In this document: in pieces, positions 56,883 through 64,000 of the stretch
How the letters are laid out: each line of letters opens with the position of its first letter
Numbering within the stretch: the stretch's first letter is position 1
NCBI RefSeq assembly: GCF_000684975.1
Contig: NZ_BAXZ01000002.1
Location: forward strand, 1 to 64,000
Direction of reading: 5' to 3'
DNA from: Paraburkholderia acidipaludis NBRC 101816
Lineage (GTDB): Bacteria > Pseudomonadota > Gammaproteobacteria > Burkholderiales > Burkholderiaceae
DNA: 64,000 bases
Position numbers and translations under genes: made by a program
Notes under the pieces: generated by a model
The model's database searches: none
The model's input: only the letters and a program-made list of their open reading frames with translations
Told to the model about the DNA's origin: nothing

Positions 56883-58133
56883 ATGAGCAGGAAGACTGAC
56901 AAGATTCAACAAAACGGAATCACCGGCCAGGAACGGACCTCTGGCTTGTTGAGCGAGAGGTTCTGGGTGCTGAAAAGGCAGGTCGACATTCACGGAGCAG
57001 ATTTTCTGGTCCAGCTCCAGTACGAGACCGAGACATTCAGTGATCCCCTCCCGCCACGGCTCTGTACGGTGCAGAGCAAGTATTGCCAGGACCGCAACAC
57101 GTCGCATGAGATTCCTGCGAAATATGTGCTCGACGAAGACGGACAACCGCGTCGCGGCTTTTTCCTCCTGATCCACATGGGCGACAGCGACGATAACATT
57201 CGCTTCCTGCTGTCCGCGGCGGAGATTCGGAGCGCACTCCGGCATGACGAGAAGAAGGATGTTTTCAAAATCCAGGCCGGCACCGCCTACACGGATACCT
57301 TCCAGAAGAAGACGGGCAAGTCGGTTCTCGACATCATCGAAAAAGAGCTGATCGAACTTCGGGACATGGACCGTTTAAGATTCAACATTCCATTTTATGA
57401 GATTAAGCGCACGCGTATCGACAGAAAATGGATCATTCCGATACCAAACGAGCATGAATTTATTCCCGATGCGGTGTTTTTTCTGAAAAATCTGATTCGC
57501 ATGACGCTCGAGGAAAATGCGGCCGAGTACGAAATCATGGCAAAAATAATGACGGAGAACGACGTGTCCGTCATTATTTCCCTGTTGGATAAACTCGAAG
57601 ACTGGATCGATCAGGACTCTGATGCGCCGCAGATGACTGTCTTAGACGTCAAGGGAAATATCCGGGAACTCCATGGCAGTCTCGCCAAGGCGGTGGCCAT
57701 TCATGCGAGACGGCTCGAACTCCTTTGCGAGGACGAAAACAAGATTCGATCGTTTATCGATTTCTGCAATTCCGTCGGTGAAGCCGGATACAGAATTTTC
57801 GAGAAAATGAAGCCTGTCAAACAACGAGTGTCGGCCAATTCATACCAGTTTTTGCCGGTACGTTGTACGATAAAGTTCGACGTCGAACCGGGAAATCACG
57901 ATCGGGTCGTAATCGACGAGATTAGTGGCGACCCGTCCGTTCTTCCTGCTCTGACTGCAAACGAGCGTCGCGTCGAAGGTCAGATCTTCACCGACTTCCT
58001 GGGGGATGGCAGGGCTGGCGGGTTGCGGGACATGAATCGACTCATCGTCTCCGCATGCGCCGTATACTTCGATGCACTGTTCCCCGACGACGCCGTGGTA
58101 TCGCCGAAGATGCCAAAAGTCATGGCCGACTGA
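56883..58133 (+). CDS. DUF4365-like putative nuclease
   Basis: This is a 416-residue protein. The N-terminal 120 residues match the pattern of DUF4365, a PD-(D/E)XK-type domain of defence and toxin loci. It has 'GQERTSGLLSERFWVLKRQ' with a conserved Glu, 'DIHGADFLVQL' with the Asp, and 'TVQSKYCQDRNTS' for the QxK motif. The remaining ~300 residues are mostly helical with a beta-rich end, and I cannot name them. It may be a single-gene nuclease effector. It converges with the M48 gene. Confidence 0.65.
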   Translation: MSRKTDKIQQNGITGQERTSGLLSERFWVLKRQVDIHGADFLVQLQYETETFSDPLPPRLCTVQSKYCQDRNTSHEIPAKYVLDEDGQPRRGFFLLIHMGDSDDNIRFLLSAAEIRSALRHDEKKDVFKIQAGTAYTDTFQKKTGKSVLDIIEKELIELRDMDRLRFNIPFYEIKRTRIDRKWIIPIPNEHEFIPDAVFFLKNLIRMTLEENAAEYEIMAKIMTENDVSVIISLLDKLEDWIDQDSDAPQMTVLDVKGNIRELHGSLAKAVAIHARRLELLCEDENKIRSFIDFCNSVGEAGYRIFEKMKPVKQRVSANSYQFLPVRCTIKFDVEPGNHDRVVIDEISGDPSVLPALTANERRVEGQIFTDFLGDGRAGGLRDMNRLIVSACAVYFDALFPDDAVVSPKMPKVMAD

Positions 58134-58354
58134 CTCAAGGTGCCCTCAGGCAGTCTGGCCTTGGGGCGGCGGCGCGTGCCACGTGCGTCAGTCGAAGCCC
58201 GCGGGGGCGTGTGTACGCCCTTCACTAGCTCACCGACCTGCACGCGTCTGTCATCCGTTTATAGTCGGGCTTGGTGAGGGTTCGACCGGACGGCGACTCA
58301 GCGTCGATCGTCCGCGGGGGGCAGGCGCGAGTCGCGAACGCCGACGCATACCGC

Positions 58355-59308
58355 TCACGTTGACGAACCAAGATCGCTCTTGCGTTCGTGTACGCCGGAC
58401 GAAATCATCCGCAAGCGGCGCTTTCGTTCGCCCATGGGTGGGTGCGAATCGAATACGCTGACCGCCGTGCCGGGGTCGGTGAGCAGGTCCAGCGCGGAGA
58501 TCATGGCCTCGGGCGAGGTCATCTCGGCCGCGCGTGCGTCGGCTGCGAACTCCCGCTCACGGCTATAGCTGCAGAAAACCCGATGCAGTACGTAATCAAG
58601 CGCGATAAAGGCCACGACGCATAGCCCTGCCCTCCAGGCGATAGGCGCAAGACTTCGCGTGAGCGACCCGAGGAAACTGAAGGCCTCGGTCGATCCGTTG
58701 AGCAGAGCGATGGCGACGAAGCCGACGAACACGATGAGTCCGATAGGAATCGCTGCCTGCCGGACACTTCGCCGCGATAGTTCGGCAAATAGCCACGGAT
58801 ATACCTTCAACGCGTGATTGAACGCGAGGATATATGCGTTATTTTTTGTGTCGCCGTGCCGGAGATGCGCGACTTCGTGTGCTGCGATCGCAAGCAGCAC
58901 TTCTCGCGATGCCTTGTCCACCAGTTGCGTGGAAAAGCCGATCAGGGCTGTTTTCCCGAATACGGAGGAAATCGCAAACGCATTAAGGTCGTTGGAGGGG
59001 TACTGCCCGATTCTCACGTTGTAGTCTAGATTGATCAGCAGCGGCGCGACGAGTTCACGCAAGTTATCGGCGTCCCGAAACGAACGATTATCGGCTTCCA
59101 CGTCGTTGATGTTCAAAAGGTACTGCGTGGTCGACATCAGGGGAAGCGCCAGAAACACGAATACGATAGCGGCGAAGGACGCAGCAGCGTTGGGCGGAAG
59201 CGAAAATTTCTGTTGCACTATCAGAAGCGCCGTGGACGCTGCAAATAGAATAAACAGCACCGCCAGCATGTTTCGGGCAAATTTCGGGTAGATGTTTATG
59301 CGTTTCAT
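58355..59308 (-). CDS. M48-family membrane metallopeptidase
   Basis: This is a 317-residue zinc peptidase of the HtpX/Ste24 group. The metal motif HEVAH lies in 'LLAIAAHEVAHLRHGD' and the third ligand Glu in 'REREFAADARAAEM'. Two N-terminal membrane helices (LAVLFILFAASTALLIV and FAAIVFVFLALPLM) and two more in the middle are visible. Chromosomal HtpX degrades misfolded membrane proteins. A copy in a defence island may instead activate or act as an effector, which is inference. Confidence 0.85.
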   Translation of the reverse strand: MKRINIYPKFARNMLAVLFILFAASTALLIVQQKFSLPPNAAASFAAIVFVFLALPLMSTTQYLLNINDVEADNRSFRDADNLRELVAPLLINLDYNVRIGQYPSNDLNAFAISSVFGKTALIGFSTQLVDKASREVLLAIAAHEVAHLRHGDTKNNAYILAFNHALKVYPWLFAELSRRSVRQAAIPIGLIVFVGFVAIALLNGSTEAFSFLGSLTRSLAPIAWRAGLCVVAFIALDYVLHRVFCSYSREREFAADARAAEMTSPEAMISALDLLTDPGTAVSVFDSHPPMGERKRRLRMISSGVHERKSDLGSST

Positions 59309-59724
59309 GTAGGTTTTTGGGGAATTAGTCTTAGAGGTTAACGGCGGGCATATCCGAAACTTCAGGCAATAGCATGCGCGACCGGAACGGCTGCGGACAC
59401 CTAAAGGTTCGAGCTCGGCGACGATGGCGCAGGTGGTGCTTCATACGGAGCGGCCGATTGAATTTCACAGCGGAGACGCCACCTTGCCGTGGCGTCGACC
59501 CGATGCAGTGGCGACCCGAAGCAGGCGCCGTTCTTCGCCTTGGACCAGTGTGCCGAATAACGGCAAGACTATCGACTCGCCTGGCCGTCATAGGTCGCGT
59601 TCCGCTTCTCCTTCTCTGGATTTTTGCCTGTCTCGTTTGCTACCATCACGAGTTCTCTCCATGCCCGGTACCCGGCCGTTGCGGAGGCTTGGCATAACGT
59701 CTATCGATCTTGAAAAGGATTGAA
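59309..59724. other. Divergent intergenic region, M48 gene to HNH gene
   Basis: These 416 bp should hold both promoters. I cannot fix a convincing -35/-10 pair. A perfect 7-bp inverted repeat (ACGCCAC / GTGGCGT, loop of 6) lies near 59479-59498. Nothing else is visible. Confidence 0.4.
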
Positions 59725-60585
59725 ATGCAACTCGGCGACACTTGCTACTGCTGCGGCGAGCCCGCTGTCGGACCGGAACACTTCCCTCCTGAGTCGTTTT
59801 TCCCTGTCGGCCGTCGTTCCGGGTTGATCGAAGTTCCGGCATGCAAAAAGCATAACCAGGACAAATCGAGAGACGACGAGTACATCCGGACAATGCTTAT
59901 GTACGACATTCGTGCGCACGGTGTCGGGCATGTCTCGTCTGTGCGAGATACCTCAAGACGAGCGCTCGAGCGTTCATTCGGGCGCTCGCTGGACCGGCTG
60001 GAAAATGGCGACCCGGATGGAGCGAAAGTCGAGGAAGTCCGACGCAGGCTCGATGGTCTGGAAGGGATTGCCGCGATGAAGGAGTTGGATGCGCTCGTGA
60101 ACGAGGGTCTAGTGCCGTCTTCGCTTCATGCACTGGCGACGAAGAACCCGGAGCCTGTGCGCGCTACCTTACCTTCCGGCCAAGAGGTGGAGACGATTTC
60201 CACGGAAATCGACGTAGACAGGGTTATCGCTTACTTCTCCCTGGGAGCCCGTGCACTCTATTATTGGGCATTCAATACGCGTTTTGTGGGCCAAGTGATT
60301 CTGGCGCCGCATTTCTTGATGCCCACGTATCATCCCGACGACGCCAAGCAGTTGGAGTATTTCGAGTCGCTGTTCGATCGGGACCAATCGATCGGCGACC
60401 AGAAAGAGTACTTCTACTATCGCGTAATCGACGGGGCCGACGCGAATTTTTCGATTGATGGGCAGGCCATTACAGCGTCGGTATTGAACTTCTGTATGTA
60501 CGACATCTACAAAACGACGGCAATTTTTGTTTCGCCCCAACAGCAGCCTTATAGGGAAGGTAAAGAAACGCCTTCCAGTCCATAG
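59725..60585 (+). CDS. HNH-type putative nuclease
   Basis: This is a 286-residue protein with an N-terminal HNH-like treble-clef: C7-x2-C10, then the E18-H19 pair in 'GPEHFPPESFF', and C40-x2-H43 followed by N44 in 'VPACKKHNQDKS'. The second metal pair is Cys-His rather than Cys-Cys. The remaining ~220 residues are unknown, with a long acidic helical part. It starts a set of three same-strand genes, the last being a PHP-ATPase. AGGA upstream supports the ATG at 59725. Confidence 0.72.
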   Translation: MQLGDTCYCCGEPAVGPEHFPPESFFPVGRRSGLIEVPACKKHNQDKSRDDEYIRTMLMYDIRAHGVGHVSSVRDTSRRALERSFGRSLDRLENGDPDGAKVEEVRRRLDGLEGIAAMKELDALVNEGLVPSSLHALATKNPEPVRATLPSGQEVETISTEIDVDRVIAYFSLGARALYYWAFNTRFVGQVILAPHFLMPTYHPDDAKQLEYFESLFDRDQSIGDQKEYFYYRVIDGADANFSIDGQAITASVLNFCMYDIYKTTAIFVSPQQQPYREGKETPSSP

Positions 60586-60616
60586 CCAGTGAGCTTCCTG
60601 CGGTGAAGGGGCGTCT

Positions 60617-60979
60617 TTGCCAGAGGCCGAGGACTTCGTCGGCGGTTTCTCCGAACCTCCTTCGCTATCCATGTATGACTTCCGGACGCAGCCGCCGGTA
60701 GTTTTGTCCATCAGTAACGCACTTGATCTCAACGCGGTTCGTTGGACCGATGGCAACAAAAGCAAAGCAGATCTGCTTCAGTTCATTGGATGGTGGGCGG
60801 AGGCTCGAAACATTGAAAGATTCCTGTCCGAAGTCGAAACGGATCTGCCCAAGCTTGATCCCGTGATTCGTGAGCATCTGGCGGAGGGCCACCAGTCGCC
60901 TTGGAAACTGTTGGGTGAAGGATCAGCGCTCGATCATCCCAAGTGTTGGAAAACACCGCAAGAGCGCCTCATTGATTAA
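60617..60979 (+). CDS. Small protein of unknown function in HNH/PHP-ATPase unit
   Basis: This 120-residue protein contains 'VVLSISNALDLNAVRW' and 'FIGWWAEARNIERFLSEVETDL', a likely helical region, with no recognised domain. A TTG at 60617 has GAAGGGG upstream; an ATG at 60671 would give 102 residues. It is 31 bp after the HNH gene and 117 bp before the ATPase gene. Confidence 0.5.
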   Translation: MPEAEDFVGGFSEPPSLSMYDFRTQPPVVLSISNALDLNAVRWTDGNKSKADLLQFIGWWAEARNIERFLSEVETDLPKLDPVIREHLAEGHQSPWKLLGEGSALDHPKCWKTPQERLID

Positions 60980-61096
60980 CGTGGTTTCCCGGTTATATGT
61001 ATCGGGCATCGCCTGACGCGCGTCGACAGACCGACGCCGATTGTCGCATGGATAGGCGATAATCCAGAACCTCTTTATGCCGAGAACGAGAATACA

Positions 61097-63955
61097 ATGC
61101 AACCGTCTCGCTGGTGGAAATGTGACCTTCAGGTGGCAACGCCGTCATGGAAGTTTGCGTTGCCCTCAGGTCAAAGTTTTGACTTTGGGGATAAGGCCGG
61201 TCGAGCTGAATTTCTCGATTTGTACATGGGGAAGCTCAAGGAGCGTGGCATCGAGGTTATCGCCCTGGCTGACCACAATAGTGCTGACTGGATCGACGAC
61301 GTTGTCGCCGCTGGAAAGAAGCATCAGATCATCGTGTTCCCTGGCTGTGAGATAACGTCGCACACCGGGGCCGATGGAGTACATCTGGTTGTAATCGGTG
61401 ACACGGATCAAACAACGCAGGACTTTGACCGCCTTATCTACGGCCCGTTGGGCTTTGATTCTCACGACCATACGCCGTTTCGCTATGAGGGCGGCAATAA
61501 GTTGCCTGCAACCTCGTCAAAATCGGTCATTCAGATCCTGGACGACCTCCCTGAAGGGTACCTCGTCCTCGCGCCTCACGTTCTAAATGAGAATGGGCTG
61601 ATATCGGGCAAGACTGTCAAAGGGGACATACGGTGGAAGTCTTTCCATCATCCCCGTCTTGGGGCGGTTGACCCAGGGGATTGCTCGACGCAGGAGACGG
61701 AGTCCTTCAGTTCCGCTTTTCGTGCACGGCGACTTGATAATTTTCCACGTTTGAAGACCGTAGCTTTCGTTGCTACCTCCGACGCGTATGACCTTGATAG
61801 CCTTGGTCGACGTTACTGCTGGATCCGAATGGGCGAGCCCACGATAGAAGGGCTGCGTCAGGCATTTTTGGATCACGAGTCGCGCATCATTTGTGACTGG
61901 TCCTTGAGGCTGAGCGAGTTTCCTGACAGGAATCCGAATCTCATTCGGCATGGTTGGATAAAGGAACTGGAGCTGGGCGGGCGGCTCGGCAACTCCCGGA
62001 CGGCGCTTCGCGTCCCGCTTCATTATGGATTGAACGTGATTATCGGTGGGCGAGGAAGCGGAAAGTCGACAGTGATCGCAGCTATCCGCCAGCTGTTTTC
62101 CAACACCGAGAGCCTTCCAGATCGTTTGCGTGGCGAAGTGGAAGCATTTGTCGACGCAGTGTTTTCCGAAGCGACACTTCGCTCCCGCTATGCCCTACCT
62201 GAATCGCAGCAGGAACTCCAGGCGACCTGGGAAAAAGGCAGCGGAAGTACCACGCAGGTACAGTCCGAACGCCTTCGTACCGATTTCCCTGTCACGGTTA
62301 TCAGCCAAAAGGAGCTCTTTGAACGCGCATCTGGGGACAAGGATGATCCATTTCTGCCGTCGCGCAGCCTCCTCTCACTCCTTGACGATCACATTGGCCT
62401 CGGCGCTAGTGAAGAAGAAAAAGTCGGTAGCTGGCACCGACGTGTAGAAGACGCACGCTCAGAATGGGCGCAGGCGACACGCTCGTATCTTGAGTTGATG
62501 AAGGACGTGGCGCAACTCAAGCAGTTACGTGAACAGGTAACCACGGTTCAAACGCAAGTGAATGCTTTTGCCGCCCCGGAAGTCAAGGCTCGCCTTGCAC
62601 GCATCGACGCCCGCCGTGCCGAAGGGCTGTTCCTGCAAGAGGGAGAGAGGCAGTTGGCCCAACTGATCGAACGGCTCCAGGCGGTTATACCCCCGGTCGC
62701 AATTGAAGCCTCTGGCTCGCCGGACCAATCCGCCATACCTGAGACGCTGGGCGAATTTCGGCAGGACTTCATTCGGCTCTCAACTTCCCTTCGCGATATC
62801 GAGGCCACGCTTACCCTTACCGTGCGGGCGGCTGTTGCAGCAGCTAATAGTGCTATAGCTGATTGGGCGGCCGACGCTGACTCACCGTGGAGAAAGGACG
62901 CGGCAGCGGCAGAAGAGGACCTGAAGTCATATACGGCTGAGCTGAAGGGCAAGGGACTGTCTCCCGACGAATTCGGGAAACTGCAAGAGAGATTGAGAAA
63001 AACACGAGAAACTGTAAAGGAACTGGAGGCTAAAGAAAAGCTCCTTCCTGATGCGAAGCAGCGAGTAGCCAATGCGACGACAACGATTAAGACGCTGTTG
63101 AGCGAGCGCCGTGTAAGACGTACGGAGGTACTGACGTCAATTCAGCAGCGCAGCGGGCGGCTGCGGTTCGTCGTTTCACTCTTCTCCGATCTCACCCGCT
63201 GGCAGGAATCCATGCGGGAACTCTGCGGGTTCCGCGCAGACGCGTTTCATGGCGACGTTGCTAGTCTTGCAAATGCATTGTGGTCGGGCGATGCGGAAGA
63301 AAAGGAGCAGCGATGGGCTCATTGGCGCACGGCACTTGCGACAGGCGAATTTTCCAAATGGCAGGAGGAGTTCAAGGGTCGTCCTGCGTTTATCCAAAGG
63401 CTCTCGACGCTCGATGAGGCGATAAGGCACCGGCTTGCAACGGAGGTGCCAGACGATGTTGTGACCATGTACTTCCTGCGCGACGGGGGCAGCCCTGAGA
63501 AGGAAGCCGATTGGCAGCCGATCACGGAGGGTTCTCCGGGACAGAGGACTGCGGCGATGCTCGCCTTTGTGCTCCATCACGGACATGAGCCATTGATCCT
63601 GGATCAACCTGAGGACGATCTCGACTCGGAATGGATTTCGAGGCTCGTTGTTCGTGAACTCCGTGCAAGCCGCTGGCGGCGTCAACTGGTCGTGGTGTCG
63701 CACAACGCGAATATTCCGGTTCTCGGCGACGCTGATCAAGTGATCACCCTGGAAAATCGAGGAGGTGATCTCGCGGTCCGCGAATCGAATGTTGCTTCGA
63801 AGGCAGAGTCGTTACCTCACATTGGGCCGGTCGAATATGGTTTCGTTCGTCGAGACATCCAGAACATCATGGAAGGCGGTGTGATGGCCTTCATTCAGCG
63901 TGAGCAAAAGTACCACCGAGAAACCAATCCGCTCAGAGTGACGGTCCAAGAATAA
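61097..63955 (+). CDS. PHP-domain / SMC-like ABC ATPase (TrlF-like)
   Basis: This is a 952-residue fusion. The N-terminal ~270 residues follow the PHP pattern ('IEVIALADHNSADW', 'VFPGCEITSHTG', 'VHLVVIGD', 'LVLAPHVL'), but the first metal motif, normally DxHxHT, reads D10-L-Q-V-A-T15. A split ABC-type ATPase follows: Walker A GGRGSGKS (317-324), coiled-coil arms at about 430-680, and Walker B 'PLILDQPEDDLD' with D836 and E839. The layout resembles proteins annotated as TrlF-family. It is probably a DNA- or RNA-sensing effector ATPase, which is inference. Confidence 0.8.
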   Translation: MQPSRWWKCDLQVATPSWKFALPSGQSFDFGDKAGRAEFLDLYMGKLKERGIEVIALADHNSADWIDDVVAAGKKHQIIVFPGCEITSHTGADGVHLVVIGDTDQTTQDFDRLIYGPLGFDSHDHTPFRYEGGNKLPATSSKSVIQILDDLPEGYLVLAPHVLNENGLISGKTVKGDIRWKSFHHPRLGAVDPGDCSTQETESFSSAFRARRLDNFPRLKTVAFVATSDAYDLDSLGRRYCWIRMGEPTIEGLRQAFLDHESRIICDWSLRLSEFPDRNPNLIRHGWIKELELGGRLGNSRTALRVPLHYGLNVIIGGRGSGKSTVIAAIRQLFSNTESLPDRLRGEVEAFVDAVFSEATLRSRYALPESQQELQATWEKGSGSTTQVQSERLRTDFPVTVISQKELFERASGDKDDPFLPSRSLLSLLDDHIGLGASEEEKVGSWHRRVEDARSEWAQATRSYLELMKDVAQLKQLREQVTTVQTQVNAFAAPEVKARLARIDARRAEGLFLQEGERQLAQLIERLQAVIPPVAIEASGSPDQSAIPETLGEFRQDFIRLSTSLRDIEATLTLTVRAAVAAANSAIADWAADADSPWRKDAAAAEEDLKSYTAELKGKGLSPDEFGKLQERLRKTRETVKELEAKEKLLPDAKQRVANATTTIKTLLSERRVRRTEVLTSIQQRSGRLRFVVSLFSDLTRWQESMRELCGFRADAFHGDVASLANALWSGDAEEKEQRWAHWRTALATGEFSKWQEEFKGRPAFIQRLSTLDEAIRHRLATEVPDDVVTMYFLRDGGSPEKEADWQPITEGSPGQRTAAMLAFVLHHGHEPLILDQPEDDLDSEWISRLVVRELRASRWRRQLVVVSHNANIPVLGDADQVITLENRGGDLAVRESNVASKAESLPHIGPVEYGFVRRDIQNIMEGGVMAFIQREQKYHRETNPLRVTVQE

Positions 63956-64000
63956 GAAAGCCTAACGACGGATCAGGCAACCATTATTTGTGACAAGACC
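63956..64000. other. End of window
   Basis: The last 45 bases follow the PHP-ATPase stop and show no gene. TTTGTGACAA near 63990 is loosely like part of the third end repeat (GGTGACAAAG) but is too short to call. Confidence 0.3.

Larger units (their letters stand above)
36250..64000 (+). mobile_element. Tn7-like transposon / defence island (right part outside window)
   Basis: I infer a Tn7-like element from three observations: a TGT terminus with three direct TnsB-site-like repeats directly behind gyrB; an intact tnsA-tnsB-tnsC-tniQ-tniQ operon reading away from that end, as in Tn7; and a drop in GC with foreign, defence-type gene content throughout. The second end and the 5-bp target duplication were not found and should lie beyond 64000. 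Cargo lies on both sides of the tns operon, which could also mean nested elements. Confidence 0.55.

Noticed and set aside
61035..61060. GTCGCA sequence as the second transposon end
   Set aside because: It is a single copy with no tandem partners and no TGT/ACA terminus, so it does not match the three-repeat end behind gyrB.
36840..64000. CRISPR-associated transposon
   Set aside because: No cas genes and no regularly spaced repeats are present near the tns genes, despite two TniQ proteins. The far part of the element is not visible, so this applies only to the window.

Overview
The window looks like a piece of the main chromosome of a Burkholderia or Paraburkholderia-type betaproteobacterium. 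The reasons are the high GC and third-position GC bias over the first 36 kb, a complete gspDEF-C-GHIJKLMN type II secretion cluster with gspC inverted, and the replication-origin block rpmH-rnpA-yidD-yidC-mnmE diverging from dnaA-dnaN-gyrB. Genus and species cannot be fixed from this sequence alone.

Layout. (1) 1-10810: type II secretion genes, with gspD truncated by the window edge and gspC on the opposite strand. (2) 10842-26627: ordinary chromosomal genes. They include an efflux outer-membrane lipoprotein, a MarR regulator and a DHA2 pump with no membrane-fusion partner between them, gshA, the alkA/ada alkylation-repair pair, a VOC protein, yaeQ, a LysE-type exporter, two tiny membrane proteins, a DegP-like protease and mnmE. 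A candidate small RNA with C-rich anti-Shine-Dalgarno motifs lies upstream of the VOC gene. (3) 26958-36242: the origin region, with one perfect DnaA box between rpmH and dnaA. (4) 36250-64000: an accessory island of lower GC that starts immediately after the gyrB stop codon and runs past the end of the window.

The island reads as a Tn7-like transposon loaded with defence-type cargo. Its gyrB-side edge has a TGT terminus 7 bp past the gyrB stop, followed by three ~20-bp direct repeats of the kind TnsB binds. A translationally coupled tnsA-tnsB-tnsC-tniQ-tniQ operon (48415-55120) has its key catalytic and ATPase motifs intact. Between the gyrB-side end and tnsA lies a DISARM-like module (5-methylcytosine methyltransferase, DrmA-type helicase, DrmB-type DUF1998 protein) with no DrmC phospholipase-D gene. 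Convergent to it is an operon encoding a sigma-70-family factor and a NERD-nuclease/UvrD-helicase fusion. Beyond the tns operon are a DUF4365-like putative nuclease, an M48 metallopeptidase, and a putative three-gene unit: an HNH protein, a small unknown, and a PHP-domain/ABC-ATPase whose first PHP metal motif is lost. The far transposon end was not found and probably lies outside the window.

How the parts may work together: TnsABC would carry out transposition. One of the two TniQ proteins could direct insertion to the 3' end of gyrB, a conserved gene next to the origin. The cargo looks like several antiphage modules. Module assignments rest on motif reading. Gene functions outside the recognised families, and the activity of the transposon, are inference.
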